Program-made: the position numbers and the translations under genes
NCBI GenBank assembly: GCA_963971285.1
Contig: OZ020263.1
Location: 3,348,001-3,412,000 of the forward strand
Length of the DNA stretch: 64,000 bases
Direction of reading: 5' to 3'
DNA from: Astropecten irregularis
Lineage: Eukaryota; Echinodermata; Asteroidea; Paxillosida; Astropectinidae
In this document: piece by piece, positions 1 through 9,418 of the stretch
How positions within the stretch are numbered: position 1 is the stretch's first letter
Layout of the letters: every line of letters starts with the position of its first letter
The notes under the pieces: model-generated
What the model was told of the DNA's origin: nothing
Databases searched by the model: none
What the model saw: the letters and a program-made list of their open reading frames with translations, nothing else

Positions 1-275
1 TTCATGGGCACAGATATCGAGAAAGATTCAGTTACAGTCATCTGTGAAATTCCCAGTCCGATGCGGTGCCCACTTTTTGAGAAAACAGTGAAAAACGCTC
101 ACGGTATTTTGAAATCTATTCAGGGGATTTTTGATCTCACCCCGAGATCAAAACTGTTTTTTTGTGACTTGATTATACTTTTTTCTAGATAAATACAGCA
201 TTTCCGGCCCCAAAACAATGAATGGAATTTCTGATTCGACATCCTACCAAAGTATGATAGTACCTTTAGCATTAA
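1..275 (+). mobile_element. MITE-A copy, cut by window start
   Basis: This is the body and right end of the MITE-A repeat. It shares the segments ATTCATGGGCA, GTGCCCACTTTTTGAGAAAA, TAAATACAGCATTTC and the terminal ACCAAAGTATGATAGTACC with the other copies in the window. The left terminus lies outside the window. The central palindrome is decayed. The short reading frame here, with a peptide like CPLFEKTVKN, is only the translated repeat and recurs in the copy at 63.6 kb. Confidence 0.85.
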
Positions 276-345
276 ATTGGTTAATACTGTATAGCTGCAA
301 AAGGCCTCGCGTTCAAATGAATTCAATTTTAAGAAATATATAAGA

Positions 346-709
346 TTAAAGGTTGTATCATACTTTGGTAAGAAACCAAAACAGAAATGTTCACAGATTT
401 ACGTATAACTTACAGGGTATAAAGATGGTGGTGGTAGAAACATACCGTTAACATGTTTCCGCTTGAAATGGTGTATTTATCCAGAAATTAGTAAAACAAC
501 AACCGAAAATCTTTTTGATCTTTCAAAAGATCAAAATTAAAAGAGAAAAGACTTAAGAAATACTGTGGCTGTTTTTCACTGTTTTCTCAAAAAGTGGGCA
601 CCGTATGGGACAGAAATTTTCACGGATGACTGTTACTCTATCCGTCCTGATATTTTTGCCCACGAATCTGTATTTCTTTGATAAAAACCAAAGTATGATA
701 TTACCTTAA
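346..709 (-). mobile_element. MITE-A, full length
   Basis: This is a full element in reverse orientation. It has inverted termini TTAAAGGTTGTATCATACTT and AAGTATGATATTACCTTAA and the internal near-palindrome GATCTTTCAAAAGATC. It lies only about 70 bp from the copy at 1-275, tail to tail. No coding capacity is seen, so it would depend on a transposase supplied elsewhere. Confidence 0.9.
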
Positions 710-1149
710 AGATAATCAAATGGTCATTCTTTTTAATTTCCTCTGATTTTTATGGAGCACTGAGACAAAATTAAGTAGATGAATCCGTCAGAGATGCTTA
801 TCTTTAAATAGCTGGCTGAGAAACTGGATGAGTAATTCTGAGACATGCACTGATTATGTGTTTTGGGATTGGGCTTGTTGCTAACTAGAATTTGAATCTT
901 TGAGGGAGGGGGGAATGAACCGAAACGGTTGTGGAAAAGGGTAAAGGGAAACAAATGAAAGACACCGACTCAGAAAGTTCAGCTGCATCTTCAGAACGGC
1001 CAGCGTTGTCACTGATGTGACATCGAGCCGTCAAGCAACCGACTCGGACCGGGAAATAATTGCACGGTTTTGAGTTTCACCGGGGCATGTTGATTTGCCA
1101 GAAATTGCCCGCGGGGTCCCGCCGTCAGATTTACATCTTCATCGGCTCC
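710..1149. other. Unannotated stretch
   Basis: Mixed-composition DNA. GC rises after about 970. No convincing coding frame, RNA gene or repeat copy was seen. Confidence 0.5.
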
Positions 1150-1510
1150 CCTGATTGGTGAAATTGCCATCAGGCCCGTATGATACGTTCGGCCGGTGTT
1201 CGCTCACCTAGCATTCTTTATCTGAGATACGTAAACAATATTTCATGGCACTTTTATTTATCTTTTTGGCGGGAAATCTTCATTATAACTATAAGTTTGC
1301 AGACGGTTGATTGGGGGTCGCCTTTTGTGTGGTTTTTGTTTTGATAGCATACGTCTGATTGGCTTGTCTTGAAACCTATATACTCCCAGTGGTGTGAACG
1401 ATAAACACGCCACGGAATGACAAACCTTTATTTCCTAATCTTTCCAAAATGTTATTGCGCCACTCTGATTGGTCGGCGGGTAATCCACATCGGCGCGTTG
1501 ATTGGCCCAG
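1150..1510. promoter_or_regulatory. CCAAT-box / E2F-like motif cluster
   Basis: Five TGATTGG strings (inverted CCAAT boxes, the NF-Y type site) lie at about 1152, 1308, 1356, 1466 and 1499, all in the same orientation. The string TTTTTGGCGGGAAA at about 1264 fits the E2F consensus. Regularly repeated CCAAT boxes with an E2F-type site are typical of proliferation-linked promoters. No transcript start, TATA box or downstream coding exon could be assigned, so the regulatory role is an inference. Confidence 0.35.
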
Positions 1511-1924
1511 CGGGAACATGTGTTGTGTGTGTCAACAGTAGTCGGTAAACCATGCAGATCGGATGCTGCTGAAGTGCATTCCACGTCTTGACTTGGAGTT
1601 TCTTGTTGATTCAAATATCCTTCCCAGCATTCCATGCGTTTAAATTTTTTTCTTCGATTTCTATTAACGCTTACTTTATTTTTTAAAGCGGAGTATAACA
1701 ACAATGATGTGCATTTCAATTCATTCTTCCAGTAAAAAAACAAAAACAAAATCACAAAAAAACTTAAGATTATTTTTTACAATGATCATTAAGTCACAAG
1801 ATACGCCGTTGGTAAGCAGAACTTTTTTGGGATAAGGCATATCGGCGGTTTAGGAAAACTTTAGGGTAGTAGGGCTGTAGAGCGGTAGGGCCTACCGCTA
1901 GATGGTTTTGGGCTATAACATTAT
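1511..1924. other. Unannotated stretch
   Basis: AT-rich sequence leading into the foldback element. The minus-strand frame over it shows no recognisable domain. Nothing else was seen. Confidence 0.5.
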
Positions 1925-2356
1925 AAGGCCTTTATGAAACCAGGCTTGATGTAAGGCTTGGGACTGATTTCGCTACCGCCATTTTGAGGCCAACGAAACG
2001 AAGGGTTTTTTGGGCCACACGACGAAGCCGAAGAAAGGCTCCAGCTTCGCCATGTATCTCAAGCCCTTCATTTCATTTAGGACACAAAATGGCGGTATAG
2101 CAAAATGAATCCCAAGCCGTAACCTCAAGCCTCATTTTGCACAAAGGGATGAGGCTTGAGGCTAGGCTTGGGATTGGTTTTGCTACCCCCATTTTGTGTC
2201 CTGAATAAATAGAAGGGCTTGAGATACACGGCGAAGCTGGAGCCTTTCTTCGGCTTCGTCATGTGGCCCAATCCCTTCATTTCGTTTGATGGGCTTCAAA
2301 TTGCGGTAGCGAAATAATTCCCAAGCCTAGCCTCAAGCCAGGTTTCGTAAAGGCCC
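1925..2356. mobile_element. Long foldback element (~430 bp)
   Basis: The two halves are inverted copies. The left arm starts GGCCTTTATGAAACCAGGCT and the right arm ends CAGGTTTCGTAAAGGCC. Paired internal blocks include AGGCTTGGGA/TCCCAAGCC, TTTCGCTACCGC/GCGGTAGCGAAA, GCCGAAGAAAGGCTCCAGCT/AGCTGGAGCCTTTCTTCGGC and CTCAAGCCCTTC/GAAGGGCTTGAG. The turn is near 2140. Almost the whole element is stem, as in foldback-type MITEs. It has no coding content. Confidence 0.85.
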
Positions 2357-3207
2357 ATAGTCTACTATATACTACGTCAAGCATTTTCTTGGCAATATGG
2401 CAGACAGAAACTTAAACACAAACAGGTCTGTTAAATGTTTGCTACGGGGTTATAGCCCTTTGACTTTATCACAGATCTAAGACACGTTTAAACAGATGCC
2501 TTCTCCATCAACCGCAGAATGTCTTGTACTTCTCGCTATGTCCAATCCAAAGCATATTTCATGAGCTGATAATATTGATGGGTGGCATTTGAAAAGAGAA
2601 AATGTTTCTTATGTTATTTATTTATTCATTTAAAAGAAGAGAACATATTCTTGCTTGAAGTCTTGCTTCTCCTTCATGATTATTTCATGACCTCCAAGTT
2701 TTTACCAGAAGGTGTTTGATATACTGACGCGCTGCATCAAGTTCACCGTCAAAACACTCTAGCGTATGGCCCTATGAATATTGCAGACGGATAGAGATCG
2801 CACGCACGGTACACACAGCACACCTCAGCATTGCTGCAAGCGCGCAGGTCTGCGGAAGATATTAACCGCTTGGTCTAATCCTCCAGAGTGGCACATTTAT
2901 TCAAAATGCAGACGAAAAATGCATTTTGTTACACCTGCCTTCCGCGACTGTCCGGCGTCCCTTAACTGAGAAAATTGTTTTTGAGGGGGGGGAAATAGTG
3001 CGGTGGTACCCCGGTATGTCACTCAGCACCGGCCGCAGTTGAGGCGACGTTTGAATGGCGACAGAGTGCAAGAGCAAGCTGAGTTCCTCTTCGGATTACC
3101 AGGCCGTGTCTGTTCCATGTCGCCTTATAATGAATGCGATTCAAGGAGAGCATATACATAGGTCTTCTTCTTCTTCTTCTTTATCATTATTATTTACTCC
3201 CACCTGG
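2357..3207. other. Unannotated stretch
   Basis: Unique-looking DNA. A short CTT run near 3165-3182 and a GC-richer patch at 3000-3120 with ACTCAGCACCGGCCG are the only marked points. The 62-codon frame at 2781-2969 has no recognisable features. Confidence 0.4.
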
Positions 3208-3577
3208 TTTAAAGGTAGTATCATACTTTGGTAAGAAACCAAAAACAGAAATGTTCACAGATTCACTTATAACTTTCAGGGTATGAAGATATTGCTGGTA
3301 GAAATCTACCGTTGAAATGTTTACGCCTGAAATGGTGTGCTTATCTAGAAATTAGTAAAACAACGACCGAAAAACTTTTTTGATCTTTTTAAAAGATCAA
3401 AAATATAAGAGAAAAGACTTTAGAAATACTGTGACCGTTTTCCCACGATTTTCTCAAAAAGCAGGCACCGTATGGGACTGAAATTTTCACAGATGACTGC
3501 GACTGTGTCTTCCTTGATATTTCTGCCCATGAATCTGTACTTCTGTGACAAAAAAACAAAGTATGATACTACCTTTA
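3208..3577 (-). mobile_element. MITE-A, full length
   Basis: Intact reverse copy with near-perfect inverted ends (TTTAAAGGTAGTATCATACT and AGTATGATACTACCTTTAA). The central palindrome is GATCTTTTTAAAAGATC. A TA is present at both outer edges, compatible with a TA or TTAA target duplication. Confidence 0.92.
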
Positions 3578-3621
3578 ATGCCAGGGATAGACACGAGTTG
3601 TATACAACAGACTAAAGCAGA

Positions 3622-3860
3622 GTGTACACTGTCAACAATTTCGGTAACATTTTCGGTTGCCCAGTTAGGGCAACACACCCGGGCAACACGACTTTGGGCC
3701 CCTTGTGTACAATAGCAACATTTTGGCCAACATGTTACCGAGATGTTGCTGCGACATGTTACACAACTCGTTTTTCTCTGTGTGCTCCAACAATATTTTC
3801 AGCTACAGCGTACCTGGGCACATATTACCAAAATGTTACCGAATTTTTGACAGTGTACAC
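3622..3860. mobile_element. TIR element (~240 bp), single copy here
   Basis: The left end reads GTGTACACTGTCAACAATTT then CGGTAACATTTT. The right end is its inverted match, AAAATGTTACCGAATTTTTG then ACAGTGTACAC. The terminal inverted repeats are about 35 bp. The interior has further weak pairing (GTTGCCCAG, TGGGCACA). The overlapping short frames are by-products. Family unknown. Confidence 0.75.
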
Positions 3861-4053
3861 ACCGGTTCGGCACCGGCAGAAATTCGGCAGGAATTACGCC
3901 AAACTCCCGTATACACGAATGAACGGCAAAAGAGAATTAAAACCAAATCAAACATGTATATGTTACTACAGAATGATTGTCTTTCTTTTCAATGGCTGAT
4001 GGTGGTTAAATGCTGCATCATTGAGATATAAAAATCTAAGTTCAATTTGTCTT

Positions 4054-4108
4054 TGATCACTTTTCAATGACTTAAAATTCAGTCAGCTTCCCTTGTGGTT
4101 ATTTGATG
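4054..4108 (+). repeat. SINE-2 tail fragment
   Basis: About 54 bases match 11225-11278 with roughly five differences. The shared core is CACTTTTCAATGACT, AAATTCAGTCAG and CCCTTGTGGTTATTT. At 11.1 kb the same tail follows a tRNA-like head, so this is most likely a 5'-truncated SINE-2 copy. Confidence 0.65.
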
Positions 4109-4126
4109 GTTAGATAAATAAGACTA

Positions 4127-4392
4127 ACAACAGTAAAAGCAGCTGCAAAAAAAAGAAATAAAACGACAACAACAGCAGCATCAGCGGCAAGTTCGCAAGA
4201 ACAGTTTGCAACAGCAACAGCAACATTATTTAGCCACAGCACCGGCAGCAACCACACAGCTGTAGCAACAGTAGCAACAGCAGCAACAGTAACAGCAGCA
4301 AAAACCATAACAGCGGCAGCAGCAGCAGCAGCAGCAGCAGCAGCTTGCAGCAGCATCAGCAGCAGCTTGCAGCAGAAACAACAGCAGCACGT
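4127..4392. repeat. CAG/CAA microsatellite tract
   Basis: Impure CAG/CAA/GCAGCAA repeats with a pure CAG run at about 4316-4343. It gives long alanine/valine-like and cysteine/tyrosine-like frames on the minus strand, which are repeat artefacts. Confidence 0.9.
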
Positions 4393-4532
4393 GTAAGGGA
4401 CAAAGTCGGCCTATAATCAAATCGTTATCGAACTTAGGAACTATAGCCTGAGATACAAAAGTGCAGCAACACAGGCCAACGATAGCGAATGATATTTGAA
4501 AAGCACTGTAAATCTTGACCTATTCAATTCTC

Positions 4533-4578
4533 TCTCTCCTGAAGACGACCAGATTACACTGGTCGAAACGTTGAGAAC
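4533..4578 (+). ncRNA. Hammerhead-like motif, diverged copy
   Basis: The order is CTCTC, core CTGAAGA, one unpaired base, hairpin GACCAG-ATTACA-CTGGTC, then GAAA, CGTT and GAGAAC. Stem II differs from the 22-43 kb copies by a compensating change (C-G where they have T-A), which supports a selected hairpin. Stem I keeps about four pairs. Downstream sequence is unlike the other copies, so this is an old or separate lineage. Confidence 0.5.
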
Positions 4579-5002
4579 TTACTCTCATCGGTCCTCCCCA
4601 AAACAAGTGTTATACATGATGTCCCAGCAAATCTTACCCAATTCTATTCAATAATCGCATTTGCTCGGATCATTATCAAATTACAATGTTCATCCTCTAC
4701 CATTCCGAAACCGTACACAAAACAGCCGTTGCATCCACCAGCTTGAGAAGAGAGAGAGAGAGAGAAAAAAAAAATCGTAAGGTTTTTTTTCTTGAAGGAT
4801 GATCAGAAGAAGCAAAACATTTCCGTCATTACCAAGACTTGACTGGTTTCACACTTGACTGTGCCCGAGGTAACGCACATCCCTACGTACATAGACCAGC
4901 CATAGTGGTAAACCCATCAGATGGTTCAACTGCCACGATTTTTGAGGGTCGCTGATGACGATGAAAAACAAAATGAAGTAAAAAAAAATGATAGCAAAAA
5001 CA
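4579..5002. other. Unannotated stretch
   Basis: A short GA run at 4748-4764 and otherwise unique DNA. No coding or RNA feature seen. Confidence 0.4.
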
Positions 5003-5080
5003 AAAATGGCGGGAACTTGAACCGGACCACAGGGGAAAAAAGTGCAGGCTCATCATCATCATCATAGCAGTTCCCGCCAT
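5003..5080. promoter_or_regulatory. Inverted pair of GGCGGGAA sites
   Basis: ATGGCGGGAACT at about 5006 faces its exact inverse AGTTCCCGCCAT at about 5069, about 50 bp apart with a CAT repeat between. Each arm contains an E2F-like GGCGGGAA core. It may be a paired binding site or a small foldback remnant. Confidence 0.3.
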
Positions 5081-5774
5081 ATCATTAAAAACAATGCGTT
5101 GACACGATAGGACTGGATGCACCGCGGTGCGTAATTCTAGCGTGAGGCCAGCGAGCTGAACGCCGTAGTGAGGCCGCGAAGGTCGGCCGACCGATGAGAG
5201 ATGCCTCGGTGATATATAAAGACGGCTTGCCTTTTAAAAGAACTTCACGCGTCAAAATAAGAACACAGTGGGGAAAAAGTGCAACACAAAAATCAACCCG
5301 TATGGAAAGTAGTAGCAAATATGTGGCCAATATTTGCTCGTTTTGCTTTTGTTTTGTAGTTGTTGTTTCTTGTGTTTCCCCCCTGCATTATACTGAAACA
5401 ATTGCAACGTGAAAATAATAATCAATAAACTCCATCGTACACCCTTTGAAAAATAATTTTTTTTATTTTTTTTTTTTATTACCTTTATTGCACAGAAACA
5501 TTAAAAGACACGTAGTGCAAGAGGGAAGCCCCGAACAGGCACACAGGCCCACAAAATGGGGACCCTTTACAACATCAAAAACCAAGAGACAGACTGACAA
5601 AGGACAGGCACAATTAACAGGCAAACAACCGAGGACAAAGATAAAATAATATTCCTAGTAAAAAAAAAATGTTAAAAGATGGGAGATACTACTTATTAAA
5701 ACTCCGGCAAGATATAGGAGATATGATAAAAAAATAAATAATAAACAGGTAAAGAGAACCCCAAATTTCACCCG
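5081..5774. other. Unannotated stretch with TATA-like string
   Basis: A GC-rich segment (5100-5200) precedes TATATAAAG at about 5213, which looks like a TATA box. No initiator, splice site or coding start could be attached to it. A/T homopolymers follow at 5450-5475 and the stretch ends beside the retrotransposon fragment. Confidence 0.3.
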
Positions 5775-6130
5775 TCAGTAGCTGGATTGTGTATCAATGG
5801 CTTGTGTGGTAGTGCTTGAATAGACCTTGTTTAAAAAAGAAAACTCTTGGGAATTTCTTATGTTAGATGGGATTTCGTTCCAGGAATTGTGTACGCGGTT
5901 AAAAAAGGTTTGCCTAAAAATACCAGTTTTACATTTGTTGGGAATAAGAGTAATTGAATCGGAAGATCTCAAATTGTGAGAATCAGTGTTGCGGAAGCTA
6001 ACCTTGTCATCAATTATAATAGATGTCAAATTCTGGAGGACATTATCTTTGAGTTTACGACGATTCAAATCAAATCTTTCTCCTCTATAAAAACAATTGT
6101 AGGCAGCATGACTACAAAAAACAAAGTCTG
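5775..6130 (-). pseudogene. Decayed LINE reverse-transcriptase C-terminus
   Basis: Read on the minus strand, about 97 codons end at a stop at 5775. The pattern is FRQTFFNRVHNSWNEIPSNI followed by RNSQ and a final phenylalanine-leucine-rich segment. This matches the C-terminal region of many non-LTR retrotransposon polymerases (FF.R....WN.LP..IR). The frame stays open upstream through GERFDLNRRKLKDNV and SHAAYNCFYR to about 6123, then meets a stop. No polymerase catalytic motif (YADD-type) remains, so this is a 5'-truncated dead copy. It could instead come from a domesticated gene, but there is no initiator and no intron structure. The clade is not resolved. Confidence 0.55.
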
Positions 6131-6972
6131 CTTAATTATCCAGCAAATTTCCATTGCGAATGATTACATCAAAATGTCAGTGTCCTTTTTTTGTCCGGCT
6201 TTCTAATTAGTCAAGAATGGAGTTGACGGTTGGGTCGTTATGTAGGTTATAGCGTACAAGGTTTTCAGCACGCTTGACTCGTTAATTAGAAGTCACCTCG
6301 GTATAACACCCTTGAAATATGATCGTGAAACCCGGAGCGCAGGACAGTTTTCATGTCCTTGAGGGTCTTCCGTCTTTTTTCTTTTTTCTTTTTATTTAAT
6401 GTCTGTAGTTTGATGATGTTATTTTTGCTTTTTGGTCACGGGGCGTCCTGTGAGTTTTGGAGAATTTTTGGAGAAGCTTTTTAATTTTTACATTCGGAAT
6501 GAGAGGCAGTGCATGCGTCAACTTGTGATCTTGGAATTTTTGTCCGAGGAGGACAGCCTTATAGGTCTTGGTGTGGGGGTCTAACATCAACGTCCTTGTG
6601 GAGGGATTCGAACCCTGGCCCTAGAAGTCGAGAGACCCCACATCTCTGTTTATCTGGCAGCTCGTTTGTTTTGATAAAAGTTGTTGTCTATATGGGGCTC
6701 GCTTATGTTTCTGATAACAGCACCAGTAGTTGAGATTATGACAGAGTGTATCTTTACTATATCCATGCACAGATACACGCGTTTGCCTTTAAGATACAGA
6801 CCCATATACCTGATTAAAAAAAGAGCAAAGGTTCAAGTGAACTTTATACTGAACTTCAATCGCTCAACGCGCGAGCTTGCATGGAATCTAGGCGCAGTAT
6901 AGCGATGTATAAGGATGGGACACAACGGGAAATCACATACACTGAAAGGAAAGAGAATAAACGCCTCTCTTA
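6131..6972. other. Unannotated stretch with B-box-like string
   Basis: The minus-strand string GGGTTCGAATCC (near 6602-6613) matches a pol III B box, but no A box at tRNA spacing was found. It may be a broken SINE head. A T-rich tract lies at 6372-6395. The minus-strand frame at 6396-6590 is lysine-rich, without a recognisable domain, and may be more decayed retroelement. Confidence 0.35.
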
Positions 6973-7206
6973 TTTTGGCGGGAAAGGGACCTTATGCTCG
7001 AGATCTTTTTCCTTTGGTTTGGATTTTTTGTATGTGTAGAATTCTTCCTCGTTCTCTGTTTTTCTCCCCCTCCTCCTCTTTCGCTCCTCCCATCTGCGAT
7101 ACTCGCGTCGCGTGGTGTATATATATATATACGCACAAATTGTGATGGGTTGCCAAGGTTATCATTTCCCGCCAATTCCGTTCTGTTCGGCTCATCGGGC
7201 GGGAAA
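6973..7206. promoter_or_regulatory. E2F-like site cluster
   Basis: Three sites fit TTTSSCGC-type E2F consensus: TTTTGGCGGGAAAGG at 6973, ATTTCCCGCCAATT at about 7164 (overlapping a CCAAT box), and GGGCGGGAAAAG at about 7197. An ATATATATATATACGCAC run lies between them at about 7118. A promoter or enhancer is plausible, but there is no adjacent exon to confirm it. Confidence 0.35.
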
Positions 7207-7542
7207 AGATGAGAAACTGTTGAGTGAGATTTGTGCTGGATGTGGTCTTGCCATGGCGAAGCTCTGTTTATGAGTCACTGGCTGCTGATGTGTCTTATTA
7301 TGTGGCACTTGGTGTAATATAGAGGACGTATGCTAAGACATCCTGCATTTTGAAACAGATAATCCTGACCAAATCTGGAGGCGAAGGAGCTTCAGACGAT
7401 GAAATAAAAATGCCAAAAAATTTAGAATGAATAATAAATTTCCACAAACAGGGTGATTTTTTAACGACGATGAAGCATTGTTCATATGGTCTAAGGTTTT
7501 ATTGTGTCGACATGCACAGAATAATCTGAAATTATTGGAGCT
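7207..7542. other. Unannotated stretch
   Basis: Nothing recognised. Confidence 0.4.
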
Positions 7543-7651
7543 AGGGTCGATTAAACGAAGCTCTACGATCGATCGTAACTTGAGTTACGAAGGATAATCC
7601 ATCGTATCCTACATAGGGCTGCAATGCATCATTATGTCCTACGATTGGCAG
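7543..7651 (+). mobile_element. MITE-B copy cut by gap
   Basis: It starts GGTCGATTAAACGAAG and carries CTACGATCGATCGTAACT, GAGTTACGAAGGATAA and CCATCGTATCCTACATAG, matching the complete copies at 40.7 and 44.7 kb. The sequence stops at the run of N just before the inverted right arm would begin. Confidence 0.8.
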
Positions 7652-7851
7652 NNNNNNNNNNNNNNNNNNNNNNNNNNNNNNNNNNNNNNNNNNNNNNNNN
7701 NNNNNNNNNNNNNNNNNNNNNNNNNNNNNNNNNNNNNNNNNNNNNNNNNNNNNNNNNNNNNNNNNNNNNNNNNNNNNNNNNNNNNNNNNNNNNNNNNNNN
7801 NNNNNNNNNNNNNNNNNNNNNNNNNNNNNNNNNNNNNNNNNNNNNNNNNNN
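7652..7851. other. Assembly gap (200 N)
   Basis: Exactly 200 ambiguous bases, probably a placeholder length and not a measured distance. Frames crossing it are meaningless. Confidence 0.99.
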
Positions 7852-9288
7852 CACTCACCACAATTGGTAAAAACGTCATCACATTGCAAATCAAGGAAAC
7901 TCTAAGATGGTAGTGATTTGAGGCGCTTTCGAGCATTGTAACAACCAGTTGCGATCTTTTCTGCTGTATAAATTTCATAAATTGCAAATCTTTGCAATTT
8001 GAACCCAGCAAGCTACGGTCTAAATTGATATACCGCCAGGAGAACGCTCCTTAACCACATTGTACATCTTACTGAGAGCATAATTATCTTGAAGAATTAC
8101 TTGCCTGCAGAAGTCTTTAAAGAAATAATACTTAAAAAGTTTATCAATTTTACGAAAGTTCTAAACTTGAACAAACATAAGCCCATTATTGTGTCACAAG
8201 ACTGTACAATTCGATGTTGGTGTTTAAATGTTTTTCATCATTTCTTTTCGTTTCGGGATTGGGTATTTATTGGCATTTTGAACTGTTTAAAATTTCATTT
8301 TATTGTGATTGATTTTGTTTCCTAACATTTTGTTCATTGTTTTTCTATTGCAAGGCAGACTTAAAAAAAGTCTTTTTTGGGGTTAAAACCTGAAGAATCA
8401 TGTTGTCGTTTCGGACAAGAAACTGAAAATGTGGACGTTGTAACTTAAATATTGGCCATAGCTTTATAGCCTGCCTCTACATGTAATATTCGCTAAGTAA
8501 AGCAAACCTTTTTGGGGGATGCTTTATTTGTTAATGTTAATGACTTTATCAACCACTTATTTGTTTTTCTTTGTCCTGATTTTATGCCAATTCCACACTT
8601 GAAGTAGAATTATTCGTGCTCAATTCAATACGTAGCCAGTGCGTGTATAACCTCGCTAAAAGGGCAGTAATGTTCGGAGTGAATAATCTCTATCACACAA
8701 GACAACGACTACAATTGAAATCTTCACTGAAAAAAACTGCAATCAATAACATAAAGCACACAATTACATATAGGCCTACATATTTAAAGATTATATATAA
8801 TAAATGTGTATAAAGTTTATGATAAAGGATTTTTTCGTTTTTTTTTGGTTTTGCAACTGTGATTGTACTATACGCACCAAAGGTCCATTATGCCATAGAT
8901 TAATGTAGGTTTTTTTGTAAGTAAAGTAGATATCGGAGTTTCTATATATTGGAAAGAAACCATAACAAAAATTCGTCACAGGGTATAAATTGTCTTTTTT
9001 TATTATTATTATTCCGCGAGTTTAATTATGAGGCAAACTCGTCTTAGCGTTTTGTATATAGTATAGGGTTGCTGTTAAGAGAGACCCAAACAAAAAAAGA
9101 GGTTAAATTATTAAGAAATTAATGATTGTGATTTTAAATATGTTTTTTTTTTTCTACGAATGTTTTTGTTGCATATTATACGTGAAAGACTGGATTTAGA
9201 TGGTGTGCCATCATGCAATTCAGTTAAACTGTTGATTTGAAACATAATTCAAGTCGTATGCCTTCAGCGTGCGTCCGGATCTGTTCAG
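7852..9288. other. Unannotated AT-rich stretch
   Basis: Strongly AT-rich with T runs at 8838, 9000 and 9143. The 78-codon frame at 8089-8325 has no recognisable domain. No RNA gene or repeat family member was seen. Confidence 0.45.
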
Positions 9289-9418
9289 GGTGGTGCACGT
9301 TCCGGGTGGTGCACGTTCCGGGTTGTACACGATCCGGGTGGTACACGTTCCGGGTGGTACACGATCCGGTTGGTACACGTTCCGGGTGGTACACGTTCCA
9401 GAAGGTACACGTTCCGGG
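9289..9418. repeat. 16 bp minisatellite, 8 units
   Basis: Eight tandem units of about 16 bp with consensus GGTGGTACACGTTCCG. Units alternate between CACGTTCCG and CACGATCCG. Each contains a GTACAC or GTGCAC hexamer. Both strands are open across it only because the repeat lacks stops. Confidence 0.92.

Noticed and set aside
4..192. Apparently conserved peptide CPLFEKTVKN shared with a frame at 63.6 kb
   Set aside because: Both are translations of MITE-A. The conservation is of the repeat and not of a protein.
5213..5221. Core promoter at TATATAAAG
   Set aside because: No initiator, donor or coding start nearby. An isolated TATA-like string is common in AT-rich DNA.
7541..8011. 156-codon minus-strand frame
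   Set aside because: It crosses 200 N and ends in a MITE-B copy.
9289..9418. CRISPR-like array
   Set aside because: Units are directly tandem with no spacers and the genome is eukaryotic in character.
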